A stretch of DNA of 64,000 nucleotides, taken from positions 62,001 through 126,000 of the forward strand of contig NZ_JAERQD010000013.1 in assembly GCF_016735695.1 (NCBI RefSeq), read 5' to 3'. Of this stretch, positions 1 to 8,051 are shown in pieces (the stretch's first letter is position 1; each line of letters starts with the position of its first letter). The notes beneath the pieces were generated by a model, which was not told where the DNA came from, did no database searches, and worked only from the letters and a program-made list of their open reading frames with translations. Both the position numbers and the translations under genes were made by a program. The stretch comes from Microvirga zambiensis WSM3693. Its GTDB lineage: Bacteria; Pseudomonadota; Alphaproteobacteria; Rhizobiales; Beijerinckiaceae.

Positions 1-357
1 GAAAACAAACCGAAGAAACCGATTCCAACGCCTGAAGCGCGGCCCGACCTGTATGACCACTACGACGGTAGTGGCCGCCTCTTGTTCAGCAAAACCGGCG
101 TCAAGGGTCCGGACTACATCCAGAAGCTGATCGACGAACGTCAGGGTGCGCGGCACCTGACGGACGGCTCGAAATATATCTTCATCGAGAATGAAGGAGC
201 TTTGTTCAAAGGGCCGTCGACGGCTTGGCCGAGAGAGATTTGGGACGGCACTAAGTTCACGCCGTACACCGGTGATGTTCCGAAGGGTATCGAGTGGGGC
301 AACAAGATCGATCAGGCCGAGGCCGAGCGTCTAATGGGTGTCAATAAGGACACCTAG
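1..357 (+). CDS. Hypothetical protein, 3' part only
   Basis: The reading frame is open from the first base to a TAG at 355-357, so the start lies outside the window. The visible 118 residues begin with a Lys/Pro-rich stretch (ENKPKKPIPTPEARPD), followed by a charged region with several Gly and aromatic residues (WPREIWDGTKFTPYTG). I see no signal peptide, membrane segment or known motif in this part and do not recognise the family. It could be the C-terminal domain of a larger protein. It is followed by 179 bases without a gene and then by the convergent beta-helix gene. Confidence 0.55.
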   Translation, partial: ENKPKKPIPTPEARPDLYDHYDGSGRLLFSKTGVKGPDYIQKLIDERQGARHLTDGSKYIFIENEGALFKGPSTAWPREIWDGTKFTPYTGDVPKGIEWGNKIDQAEAERLMGVNKDT

Positions 358-536
358 TCAGCGATGCCGGTGGTTTCCAAATCCAGTCCAACTGGTCCTC
401 AGACATCGAGACTTTTTAGTTCAGCTTAGTGCATATTTCGCCTCATCACGGCGGCGGCAGGTCCCTTGCGCGACCTGCCGTCGCTCTTGCTTGGGTCTCG
501 GGATCCTCAAAGCGCGAATACCGATAAACCCGCTGC

Positions 537-1811
537 TCAGATCACGAGGAAGTCCGCAGCGGTGAGAGAAGCCTTGTTCTGAATCACGGCGAATTTCACC
601 GGGGCACCCGAGCCTGATCCATCGGCATCGTAGGACAGAACGCCCGTGGTCTTGTTGTAGACGATGTAGTCGTTCTTATCTTTGGCAGCTTCGCCGATCG
701 TGAAGAACCTGGAAGACAGGGCGCCGGTACTGGCGAGCTTCGTGAAGATGCTGTTGTCCAGGGCGATCGTGTCGGTCGCCACATCGAAGCCGGAAATCGA
801 TTTGACGGTCCCGCCGATTGCCGTGTTGAAGGTGAACACATCCTCCGACGACGGGATCGGGCTACCGCTTGGCGTTGGACTGGGTGACGAAGCCGGGACG
901 GAATCCGGGCTGCTGTAGATGGTGTTCGGCGAGACCGTCGAGTTGACCAGGCCGGTGTTGGCGCCGTAGCTGCTGTATGACAGATTGCCGACGCCGGCGA
1001 GCACGTTGTTGGTGATCACGAGGCCGGAGGACGGCAGCATGCGGTCGCCGTTCTCATTCGCGATGATGATGCCGATGGCCGGTTTGCCGCTGCGGTAGAA
1101 ATCGGTGTCGTAGGAATGCGACACGGTGTTGTACTGCACCACCGCATTCTGCGCGTTGTCGAGGTAGATGCCGATGCTGTAGCTGTCGTAAACCTTGTTG
1201 CCCGTGATCTTGGCGCCCTTGGTGAACATGGCACCGACGCCTTCGCCCCAATTGTCGTAGACGTTGTTGTTGCTGATCGTGCTGTTGTCGGACTTGTCGA
1301 GGCTGATGCCCTGGGCCCAGCCGCCGGACCAGGTCTTGCTCTGGTTCTCCTTGACGTTGCGCCAGACCTCGTTGCCGTCGATCACGTTGTTGTAGGAATT
1401 GCCGACGTTGCCGCCCGCCCAGATGCCGGCGCGGAAGCTGTCGTGGACGTTGTTGTTGAGCACCTTGGTGTCGTGCGTCTCCCACAGGCTGATGCCGGTG
1501 CGCTTGGCGTTGGCGACTTCGAAGCCCTGGAAGGTGATGTAGTCGCCGGTGATGGTGACGAGATCGGTGCCGGAGGACGTCTGGCTGCCGTCGATGATCA
1601 CCCTGGCGCCGTCGGCGGCCTTGACGGTGATCGGCGCCGAGGCGGTGCCGTTCTTGGTGATGTTGACGGTGCCGTTATAGGTGCCGGCGCCGACGAGCAC
1701 GGTATCGCCGGCCTGCGCCAGTTGAGCTGCCTTGTTGATGGACTTGACCGGGCTGCCGGAGGCGCCGGAATTGGAGTCGTTGCCCGTGGTCGAGACATAA
1801 ATGGTTGCCAT
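537..1811 (-). CDS. Parallel beta-helix (PbH1) protein with a type I secretion-like tail
   Basis: A 424-residue protein. Residues 1-50 (start MATIYVSTTGNDSNSG) match the DUF1565/pectate-lyase-like opening of right-handed beta-helix proteins. Residues about 90-280 contain repeated Asn-rich rungs of the NNxVxDN and GNxVxxN kind, typical of PbH1 repeats. A Pro/Ser linker (SSPSPTPSGSPIPSS, near residue 310) leads to a C-terminal domain of about 100 residues with D-x-x-T-I-A-L-D and SYDADGSGSG. That arrangement is common at the end of alphaproteobacterial RTX-like exoproteins. There is no N-terminal signal peptide, which fits C-terminal type I secretion. It is probably an extracellular polysaccharide-binding or -cleaving protein. 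No catalytic residues were identified and the substrate is unknown. Confidence 0.8.
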   Translation of the reverse strand: MATIYVSTTGNDSNSGASGSPVKSINKAAQLAQAGDTVLVGAGTYNGTVNITKNGTASAPITVKAADGARVIIDGSQTSSGTDLVTITGDYITFQGFEVANAKRTGISLWETHDTKVLNNNVHDSFRAGIWAGGNVGNSYNNVIDGNEVWRNVKENQSKTWSGGWAQGISLDKSDNSTISNNNVYDNWGEGVGAMFTKGAKITGNKVYDSYSIGIYLDNAQNAVVQYNTVSHSYDTDFYRSGKPAIGIIIANENGDRMLPSSGLVITNNVLAGVGNLSYSSYGANTGLVNSTVSPNTIYSSPDSVPASSPSPTPSGSPIPSSEDVFTFNTAIGGTVKSISGFDVATDTIALDNSIFTKLASTGALSSRFFTIGEAAKDKNDYIVYNKTTGVLSYDADGSGSGAPVKFAVIQNKASLTAADFLVI

Positions 1812-2432
1812 GGTCTCTCTCGCTTTAAGATTTCAGGGATTTCTCAATCGAAGCGTGGAACGTGCCGGCTACGCATGTCTCCTGATGAGAAGACCATCGG
1901 CGCAGGCGTGACGCTCTGCACCCAGCCTTAGTATCGAGGCGGGTGATGCAGCGAAGCGCAATAGGAGGCTGATGAAGGGGGGACGTATTAGGAAGGAATA
2001 TGTATTGCGATGCGCAAGAATTTGCGCCGCTTTCACTCTAATACAGGGGCAAAAATTCGATCAAAGCATGCAGTGTGCCCTCCTCAACGTCAGGGGGTTG
2101 CGGGGAGTACTTTGAACAACTGCATGAGGGTTTTGGTTTCTGAATAGGGCCAAAGCATGACCAAGCAGATTTTTTAGCGATGCCGCGGTAACTCCAAGGG
2201 GCACCTCCTCCGGTCATGGGTCGCAGCGGCGGCAGATCCGAGCACGGAGCCGGTCATGGGACATCCGATCGACTGAAGGCTTGGGACCCTGCGAGCGCGG
2301 CCGGTAGGGTGGCTTGCACAGGGTGACATGCCATGCGCGCGAAAGAGGTAATCGCGGACCTATTTGACCCCTGTAGGGTTGAGCGAAGGCCTGGGAACTC
2401 CAACCGTTCGCCAACAACAGGGAGGGAGCGTC
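1812..2432. other. Gene-free stretch of 621 bases between divergent genes
   Basis: This region separates the beta-helix gene from the small gene at 2433 and should hold both promoters. The part around 1990-2180 is clearly richer in A and T than its surroundings. I see no convincing coding frame, tRNA, repeat or terminator in it, and no promoter clear enough to mark. Confidence 0.5.
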
Positions 2433-2816
2433 GTGGCCGAGGCACGGATCGGTGTGCGGGTCGCTGAGGATCGACAATCCGTGACTGTCGAGCTTGGCCC
2501 TGTCGGAGGGCTCTCGGAGCCCATCACCCTGGATGTCGAGCAACTGACGAAGATCATCAGGCTGCTCGGGCAGGCGCGGGCTCGGATGGTCGAAGGGAGC
2601 GAGAAGCAGGTGCTCGATGGAAAAACCGTCGACACGGTCAACGACCCGCCATGGCATATCCAGGTCGCGCAGTTCGACGGCTCGCTTCTTGCTTTCGATC
2701 ATCCGTCGTATGGGCCGCTGGCCTTTGCGCTGCATAGAACCGATATCGCCAGCATGGTGCAGGTGCTGACGAAACATCTCCAACTCCCAGCGGATCAGCC
2801 GGAAAAGCCAAGCTAG
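2433..2816 (+). CDS. Conserved-type hypothetical protein
   Basis: A 127-residue acidic, soluble protein. The GTG at 2433 is chosen as start because a GGGAGG-like ribosome site lies six bases upstream; a longer frame from 2364 has no such site. The protein has no signal peptide, no membrane segment and no Cys. Residues 30-60 look helical (LDVEQLTKIIRLLGQARARM); the middle is likely beta (WHIQVAQFDGSLLAFDH). I do not recognise the family. The next gene is convergent, so it appears to be a single transcription unit. Confidence 0.6.
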   Translation: MAEARIGVRVAEDRQSVTVELGPVGGLSEPITLDVEQLTKIIRLLGQARARMVEGSEKQVLDGKTVDTVNDPPWHIQVAQFDGSLLAFDHPSYGPLAFALHRTDIASMVQVLTKHLQLPADQPEKPS

Positions 2817-2894
2817 GTCATGCGGGAGCCGTTCAGGTGCGTGTCGTCGGGCGCTTGCAGGTCCTCATCAGCATCCGTATCGAGACAGGACCTG

Positions 2895-3881
2895 CTATCC
2901 GTTGAAAGGCGCATTCCTCAGTCGTGTCCCGATGCCCTTCAGTTCGGCCTGTTGCAGGACATATCCTGCGACGACGCAGTCTTCGAAGCTGCGGCCATCG
3001 GAGAGGAAAACGGATCGACCGGATCCGGACGGAGTTGGCTGCGAAGCAACGAGATCCTCGAGGCTCGTCAGTCGCTCAAGCGCATCGCCCAGGATTCTTC
3101 CATGCGCCTGCCAATGCCGCCGGAAGCGTTCCGGAAGGTCGGAGACGATTCTCGCGGCATTGGCAACGAGCCTCGGGTCGATCTCGGTCGCTCCCGGCAG
3201 AAAATGCCCGACGCTCGCGATCACGGCATCCGGCTTGGATGCTTCTCCGATAAGAGGTGCATTGGCCAGCGAAGCCACCACAATCGCATCCGCGGTTGCC
3301 TCGATCTCGTCGCAGGTGGAGCTGGCAATCGGCCGCCCCAGCTCGAGGGATGCCCTGCCGGCAAGACTGCGCGCACGGTCGGCGTTGCCCGATGCCGATG
3401 CGACGGACAGATGCAAATCCGGCAATATTGCCGAGATGATCTGGGCATGGGCCCAGCCTTGAATGCCGGTGCCGATGATGCCTAGGGATTTCGCCGAGTC
3501 AGGCAGCAATCGGCGCAATGCAATCGCGGTTGCTGCGGCTGTGCGCAGCGCCGTGGTGCGCCTCGCGTCCATGACGGCTCGCATGATTCCCGTCTTGGCA
3601 TCCATGACGACGATCACGGCATCGATCATCGGAACACCGTGTTCGGGATTGCGCTCTACGCCCGACAGGACCTTGACCGTCGCCAGCGATCTCTCTCGGC
3701 TATAGGCCGGGAAGACGGTGTAGTTCGCGGCATGCTCCTTCGCATCCAGGCGCGTGACGGGCGCCTCGACGAGTGTGCCGGCCGCGACCTCGGCCAGACC
3801 CGCCTCGACGAGATCGACAACCTTGATGGCTGCCGCGGAGTCGAGAATGGACGCCACAGCCTGATCGTCGATCCAGATCAT
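2895..3881 (-). CDS. Ornithine cyclodeaminase/mu-crystallin family protein
   Basis: The protein has 328 residues, the usual length for this family of NAD(P)-dependent enzymes. Members include ornithine cyclodeaminase, alanine dehydrogenase, ketimine reductases and EutC of ectoine utilisation. The N-terminal dimerisation part is followed by a substrate-domain motif (ATVKVLSGVERNPEHG) and an intact Rossmann motif GIIGTGIQGWAHA near residue 135. The RRTTALRTAAATA segment near residue 107 corresponds to the conserved R-T-x-A family motif. It is downstream of the cupin gene at 4030 on the same strand with a 148-base gap, so the two are probably co-transcribed from the divergent control region at 4396-4811. 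The exact substrate cannot be assigned. Confidence 0.85.
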   Translation of the reverse strand: MIWIDDQAVASILDSAAAIKVVDLVEAGLAEVAAGTLVEAPVTRLDAKEHAANYTVFPAYSRERSLATVKVLSGVERNPEHGVPMIDAVIVVMDAKTGIMRAVMDARRTTALRTAAATAIALRRLLPDSAKSLGIIGTGIQGWAHAQIISAILPDLHLSVASASGNADRARSLAGRASLELGRPIASSTCDEIEATADAIVVASLANAPLIGEASKPDAVIASVGHFLPGATEIDPRLVANAARIVSDLPERFRRHWQAHGRILGDALERLTSLEDLVASQPTPSGSGRSVFLSDGRSFEDCVVAGYVLQQAELKGIGTRLRNAPFNG

Positions 3882-4029
3882 TGTATCTCCCGATGGAATG
3901 GCCGCTCGCCGGCAGGATCTCGCTGCGAGCGAGGTTCATGCGATAGAAGCCGCGATGGAATTCCGACCGGGCGACGCTCATGAATCGCCCGGATCGATTG
4001 CTCTTTGAGGCTTGCGCGGAAGCGCTGCG

Positions 4030-4395
4030 CTACATGTCGCCATCTTCCTTGCTCGGATTGGCGCAGACGGCCACAACCAGGCCGGCATCGCCGATGATAT
4101 GCCGATAGCGATAGCGGGTGGGGAGATACATCGCATCGCCCGGCTTGAAGAAATGCTCCTCTCCGGTTTCTTCGACGATCTGTCGCGAATGACCGTGCAG
4201 GCAGTAGAGCACGACCTCGTGCACGCCGTCGCCTTCCACCATGACCTCGAAGTTCGGCATGTAGGTGGTGATGTGGAAGGACATCGAGGAACCCTGCTTC
4301 TTGTTCGTGATCAGGCGATGGGTAAATTCCTGACCGGGATGCACCCAGGTCTTGAACGTCGTTTCCTGTCGAGCCCACACGATCTTATCGCCCAT
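4030..4395 (-). CDS. Ectoine-synthase-like cupin protein
   Basis: A 121-residue single-domain cupin. The ATG at 4395 is chosen because GGAGAAGG lies five bases upstream; an ATG four codons earlier would overlap that site. The order of motifs follows ectoine synthase (EctC): a Trp/His segment (TWVHPGQEFTHRL), a SFHITTYMP strand, EVVLYCLHGHSRQI, a FKPGDAMYLPTRYRYRH metal-site-like segment and a closing VVAVCANP. EctC itself has closely similar elements (MGFSFHITT, VYCIEGEGEI, VCVFNP). No ectA or ectB is nearby, so ectoine biosynthesis is unlikely. A related cyclisation, hydration or sensing role in the island is an inference. Confidence 0.7.
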   Translation of the reverse strand: MGDKIVWARQETTFKTWVHPGQEFTHRLITNKKQGSSMSFHITTYMPNFEVMVEGDGVHEVVLYCLHGHSRQIVEETGEEHFFKPGDAMYLPTRYRYRHIIGDAGLVVAVCANPSKEDGDM

Positions 4396-4592
4396 TGCCT
4401 TCTCCATTGATGATCTTGGCCCCCGGATATCTGCTGGATCCAGGTTATGCAGTCGGATCGGTCGGCTCTCCGATGTGAGGCAACGTGACGATGAGCCTCT
4501 GCATGGCGCCCGCGAGCTCATGGCCGCATTCCAATGGATTGCGTGAGCCCCGTTCGCGATGCTTGGAAAGGGGAGAGATCTGCCGTCTCAAC

Positions 4593-4613
4593 TGATGTAT
4601 GAGTAGTATATCA
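4593..4613 (-). promoter_or_regulatory. Island operator/promoter element, copy A
   Basis: On the minus strand the element reads TGATAT, then ACTACTCAT, then ACATCA, an imperfect inverted repeat with a nine-base centre. Its first 12 bases are identical to copy B. TATACT inside it could be a -10 box for the cupin gene, with TTGCGC 15 bases further upstream. It lies about 200 bases before that start codon. Confidence 0.5.
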
Positions 4614-4774
4614 CGGAATGAATTCGCGCAAGGTTTTTGCTGGAATATTCTCGGCGCCGCTCGGCTCGGCGGGCGCAGCGGCGCGAAAAAGCCCAGGAAG
4701 TACAAGCCTTAGGCAGGCGAGCTCACTTTTTGAGCGCGAACGCCGCAAATGCGGGCTTTCTAATAAAATTTCTC

Positions 4775-4795
4775 TGATATACTACTGAGATATCA
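4775..4795 (+). promoter_or_regulatory. Island operator/promoter element, copy B (best palindrome)
   Basis: TGATAT-ACTACTGAG-ATATCA is a perfect 6-base inverted repeat around nine bases. It ends one base before the ribosome site of the binding-protein gene that starts at 4812, and contains TATACT, a possible -10 box. A repressor bound here would cover both promoter and leader. It is the clearest copy of the element shared across the island. Confidence 0.6.
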
Positions 4796-4811
4796 TAAGG
4801 AGGGCTCGAAG

Positions 4812-5624
4812 ATGATCAAGGCTATCCTCGCTGCCGGAGCAGCGCTCGCTGCGCTGGCGCCATTCTCGGCAGGTGCACAGGACTTCAAGGCGAAACTCCT
4901 CAAGCCCGACACGATCGTGGTCGGCACGACGGGATCCGCCCCTCCCACCTCCATGATCGACGCGTCCGGCAAGCTCGCCGGCTACGATATCGCCGTCATG
5001 GAGAAGATTGCGGCGGACTTAGGCGTGAAGGTCGAGTTCGTGCAGCTCGACTGGGCCGGTCTCCTGCCGGGCCTCGCAGCCGGCCGCTTCGATGTCGTCG
5101 CCTCCGGCGTCACCCGGAGCGCGGAGCGCATCGCTTCCAAAGACTTCATCATGCTCTCGCCCTACATCGTCAACGGCGTGGCCGTCACGAAGCTGACGAG
5201 CAATGCGAAGATCGCCAGCTGGGACGATGTGTGCGGCAAGAAGATGGGCGTCATCCGCGGCTCCAACGAGCCGAAGCTCATTCAGCAGGCCGTGCCGGCC
5301 GGATGCGTTACGAATGTCGTCGAGTATCCTGGCTGGACCGAGCTGGCGCTCGACCTCAAGAACGGCCGCATCGACTGGATCGGCATGGATTATCTCGGGC
5401 CCTCCTATGCGGCGAGCAAGGACCGGAACATCACGGTGCTGCCCGAGGTGCGCATGCCGAAGACCCAGAGCATCGCCGTCTCCGCGGCCGATCCCGATCT
5501 GGCGAAGGCCATGGACGCTCTTATCGCCCGCTATCGCGAGGACGGGACCCTGAACGCGCTGGTCGAGAAATGGTTCGGCCAGAAGGTCGACTTCGCGAAG
5601 ATGCCTCCCGATCCGAAGTCCTGA
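4812..5624 (+). CDS. Polar-amino-acid-type ABC transporter substrate-binding protein (family 3), system 1
   Basis: A 270-residue periplasmic protein. Residues 1-22 form a signal peptide ending ALAPFSAGAQ. The mature part follows the SBP family 3 pattern: VVGTTGSAPPTSMIDASGKL, GYDIAVMEKIAADLGVKVEF, WAGLLPGLAAGRFDVVASGVT, and a C-terminal ARYREDGTLNALVEKWFG. Two Cys (in DVCGKK and AGCVTN) may form a disulfide. An AAGGAGGG ribosome site precedes the ATG and copy B of the operator overlaps the leader. It heads a unit with an AroM-like gene, an ATPase and two permeases. The ligand is probably an amino acid or a small cationic or cyclic derivative. Confidence 0.9.
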   Translation: MIKAILAAGAALAALAPFSAGAQDFKAKLLKPDTIVVGTTGSAPPTSMIDASGKLAGYDIAVMEKIAADLGVKVEFVQLDWAGLLPGLAAGRFDVVASGVTRSAERIASKDFIMLSPYIVNGVAVTKLTSNAKIASWDDVCGKKMGVIRGSNEPKLIQQAVPAGCVTNVVEYPGWTELALDLKNGRIDWIGMDYLGPSYAASKDRNITVLPEVRMPKTQSIAVSAADPDLAKAMDALIARYREDGTLNALVEKWFGQKVDFAKMPPDPKS

Positions 5625-5647
5625 TCGCCGTCCGACATTCAATGGCG

Positions 5648-5671
5648 GGCCGCCTTCAGGTTCAGGCGGCC
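5648..5671 (+). other. Intercistronic hairpin after the binding-protein gene
   Basis: GGCCGCCT (5648-5655) pairs with AGGCGGCC (5664-5671) around an 8-base loop. No T-run follows, so it is more likely an mRNA 3'-end stabiliser or partial attenuator than a full terminator. It sits between the binding-protein gene and the AroM-like gene. Confidence 0.5.
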
Positions 5672-5708
5672 TGCCTCGCTGTCAATCAAGAACGAAGAGT
5701 AGCATCCA

Positions 5709-6488
5709 ATGAAGAAGAAAGTGGGCATCATCACCACCGGGCAAAGCCCTCGCAATGAGTACCGGTCCTTTCATCGCAACGCGCTCGCGGCCTTGGGTCT
5801 CGAGGTCGATGTCTTCGAGCGCGCCTGCCTCGATGGGCTGAGCCGCGAAGAGATCCGCGCCCATGAGATCAAGCCGGAGGACGGCCTCGGGATTGGCTGC
5901 TATGTCCACAACGATACCCCGGCCGACCGCCGCATGGGCAGCGGCTGGGAGGAGATCTTCGTCGATCAGGCCTGGTACATCGAACGGGCTCAGGCCGCCA
6001 TCTCGGCCCATGAAGCCGACGGCATGGACATCATCCTCATGTGCTGCGCGGAGATGTATCCGCCGAACTCGTTCCGCTGCAGCGTGCCGCTTCTGTTGCC
6101 TTACCAGCTGATGTTCGATGTCGTTCGTCGCCAGGCGGAGGCCAAGGGCCGTTTCAAGCTCGCGCTGCTGCTCCCGACCGCCTGGCATATCGGCCAGGAT
6201 CGCGCCACCTGGGAATCCCAACCCTGGATGAAGGATGTCGAAGCATCGTTCGGCATCGGTATCGCTGACGGTCAGGCCGTCGAGCAGCTCAAGGCAGGCG
6301 CCCCATACGATCTTGCGCTCATCTGGGGATATGGCGACGGCCTCGCGCCTCATGACCCGGACGATCTGCTCGAAAGTATTTCCAAGGGACTTCAATGCCC
6401 GGTCATCACGCCGAATGTGCTGAACGTGTTCAATGCGCGCACCTTGCTGTCGCCAGCCTGGCCCGAGCGTATTCACGTGGAGCGCTGA
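5709..6488 (+). CDS. AroM-like protein, copy 1
   Basis: A 259-residue cytoplasmic protein. The opening KKVGIITTGQSPRNEY and the later GLSREEIRAHE resemble the AroM family (E. coli AroM has a similar opening and SREEV). That family is of unknown function and is related to the Asp/Glu-racemase fold. A Cys-containing strand (IILMCCAEMYPPNS, near residue 113) and GYGDGLAPHDP near residue 215 are shared with copy 2 at 14571, and the Cys could be catalytic. The gene is between the binding protein and the ATPase of transporter 1, three bases before the ATPase gene. A racemase- or decarboxylase-like step on the imported compound is an inference. Confidence 0.65.
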   Translation: MKKKVGIITTGQSPRNEYRSFHRNALAALGLEVDVFERACLDGLSREEIRAHEIKPEDGLGIGCYVHNDTPADRRMGSGWEEIFVDQAWYIERAQAAISAHEADGMDIILMCCAEMYPPNSFRCSVPLLLPYQLMFDVVRRQAEAKGRFKLALLLPTAWHIGQDRATWESQPWMKDVEASFGIGIADGQAVEQLKAGAPYDLALIWGYGDGLAPHDPDDLLESISKGLQCPVITPNVLNVFNARTLLSPAWPERIHVER

Positions 6489-6491
6489 TCC

Positions 6492-7277
6492 ATGACCATC
6501 GCGGCAGCAGAGAAGTCGCCGATTCTTGAAGTCCACGGAGTCGTCAAGCGCCTTGGCGGTGTCGATATTCTGAAGGGCATCAACTTCACTGTTGCCGAAG
6601 GAAGCGTCGTTGCGATCATCGGGGCATCGGGGTCGGGCAAAAGCACATTGCTGCGCTGCCTCAACATGCTGATCGTTCCCGATGACGGCGAGATCGTCTG
6701 GAAGGGACAGCGGGTCGGCTGGGTGCAGAAAGGAAGCACCTGGGTCAGGCAAAAGGAAAAGGAGCTTCTGGGATACCGGACTCAGGTCGGCATGGTGTTC
6801 CAGAGCTTCAACCTGTTCCCGCAGATGACGGCGCTGGAGAACATCATCGAAGCACCGATGACGGTTTTGGGGCGCAAGCGGAGCGAGATCGAGGAGGAGG
6901 CGCACGCCCTTCTTCGGAAGGTTCGCCTGTCTCACCGTGTCAAGGCCTATCCGCATCAGATGTCGGGCGGCGAGCAGCAGCGGGTGGCGATCGCGCGGGC
7001 TCTGGCCATGAAGCCGAAGGCCATGCTGTTCGACGAGGTCACCTCGGCTCTCGATCCGGAGCTGAAAGGGGAGGTTCTGACGGTGATGCGCGAGCTTGCC
7101 GCCGAGGGCATGACGATGATCCTCGTCAGCCACGAGATGGGTTTCGTCCGTCATGTGGCGGACGAGGTCCTGTTCATGCACCAGGGCATCGTGAAGGAGC
7201 GCGGCAATCCGTCGGATGTGCTCGTCAATCCGGCCAGCGCCGAGCTGCAGGCGTTCCTGCAACGCGTGACGGACTAG
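6492..7277 (+). CDS. Polar-amino-acid ABC transporter ATP-binding protein, system 1
   Basis: A 261-residue ABC ATPase with all motifs present: Walker [10 protein letters not shown] near residue 47, signature [15 protein letters not shown] near 157, Walker B AMLFDEVTSALDP near 177 and the switch His in LVSHEMGF. In Walker B the usual DEPTS is DEVTS, a Pro-to-Val change seen in some amino-acid transporter ATPases. A charged insertion after the Walker A region (about residues 75-95) is typical of the HisP/GlnQ type. It starts three bases after the AroM-like gene and is followed four bases later by the first permease, so translation is probably coupled. Confidence 0.93.
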   Translation: MTIAAAEKSPILEVHGVVKRLGGVDILKGINFTVAEGSVVAIIGASGSGKSTLLRCLNMLIVPDDGEIVWKGQRVGWVQKGSTWVRQKEKELLGYRTQVGMVFQSFNLFPQMTALENIIEAPMTVLGRKRSEIEEEAHALLRKVRLSHRVKAYPHQMSGGEQQRVAIARALAMKPKAMLFDEVTSALDPELKGEVLTVMRELAAEGMTMILVSHEMGFVRHVADEVLFMHQGIVKERGNPSDVLVNPASAELQAFLQRVTD

Positions 7278-7281
7278 GCTC

Positions 7282-7944
7282 ATGGACGTTTTCATCGCGC
7301 AGTTCCCTCGCTTCCTCGATGCGACATGGCTGACGATCTGGATGTTCGTGCTTGTCACCACGGTGTCGACCCTGATCGGCGCAACGTTGGCCGTGCTGGC
7401 CGAATGGGCCGGAAAGCCGGTATCCTTGCCGCTCAGCGTCTATAGCTGGGTGTTCAGAGGCCTGCCGGAACTCATCGTTCTGCTGGGGTGCTATCTGGCT
7501 CTTCCGGCCATCGGTCTCGATCTGGGTTCCGTCGGCTCGGCGATCCTCGGCTTCACGCTGGTCGGCATCGCGTTCCAGCTCGAGATCTTCCGCGCCGGGC
7601 TGAATGCGGTGGACAAGCGCATTCTGGAGGCCACGCGGGCGCTCGGAATGAGCTGGTGGCTCACCATGCGCCGTGTCGTGCTGCCCCAGGTGATCCGGAT
7701 CGCCATGCCGGCCTGGGCGACGTTCCTCGCCGGCAACGTCAAGATCTTTGCCGTCGCGTCCGCCGTCGCCGTGACGGAGGTCATGGCCGTGACCCGGCAG
7801 GCCATCGCGGTCTCTGATCAGCCGTTCTTTCTCATCATGGTCGCGGCGAGCATCTATGCGGCCATCGCCAGCATTCTGATGGTTCTCGAGGCCGTTCTCT
7901 CACGCCGCTTCTCGACCCGTTACGGACTTGGCTTGCGTCGCTAG
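7282..7944 (+). CDS. Polar-amino-acid ABC transporter permease, system 1a
   Basis: A 220-residue inner-membrane protein of the HisM/GlnP type with about five hydrophobic segments. The amino-acid-permease motif appears as FRAGLNAVDKRILEATRALGMSWWLTMRRVVLPQ (residues about 110-145), which includes the EAA coupling loop that contacts the ATPase. Unlike the other permeases here, the FRGLPELI motif lacks the more usual FRGTP. A palindromic repeat (7941-8036) begins within its last codon and separates it from the second permease. Confidence 0.9.
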   Translation: MDVFIAQFPRFLDATWLTIWMFVLVTTVSTLIGATLAVLAEWAGKPVSLPLSVYSWVFRGLPELIVLLGCYLALPAIGLDLGSVGSAILGFTLVGIAFQLEIFRAGLNAVDKRILEATRALGMSWWLTMRRVVLPQVIRIAMPAWATFLAGNVKIFAVASAVAVTEVMAVTRQAIAVSDQPFFLIMVAASIYAAIASILMVLEAVLSRRFSTRYGLGLRR

Positions 7945-8036
7945 AGCATTTTTCGGCGAAGTGGATCCGGTTCGCCGTAAAAAATGCGGCAAGCCAAAGA
8001 AGAGAGATGATTCCATGCAAGTGGAAACAGCTCTAG
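7941..8036. repeat. Palindromic intergenic repeat element
   Basis: A 96-base element bounded by CTAGAGC (7941-7947) and GCTCTAG (8030-8036). Inside it, GCATTTTTCGGCGAA (7946-7960) pairs almost perfectly with TTCGCCG-TA-AAAAATGC (7971-7987) around GTGGATCCGG. The second part (GATGATTCCATGCAAG...) resembles the usual right half of this family. From general knowledge, mosaic repeats opening AGAGCATTTTTCGGCGAAG are frequent between genes in Hyphomicrobiales. Here it lies inside a transporter operon, between two permease genes, so the transcript must carry its hairpins. Confidence 0.75.
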
Positions 8037-8051
8037 GACAGGGAGGTCGCT

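Larger units (their letters stand above)
4396..4811. other. Divergent control region of the catabolic island
   Basis: These 416 bases separate the cupin gene (leftward) from the first transporter gene (rightward). Two AT-rich inverted-repeat elements lie here, at 4593-4613 and 4775-4795, one facing each gene. No coding frame in this stretch looks real. Confidence 0.6.
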
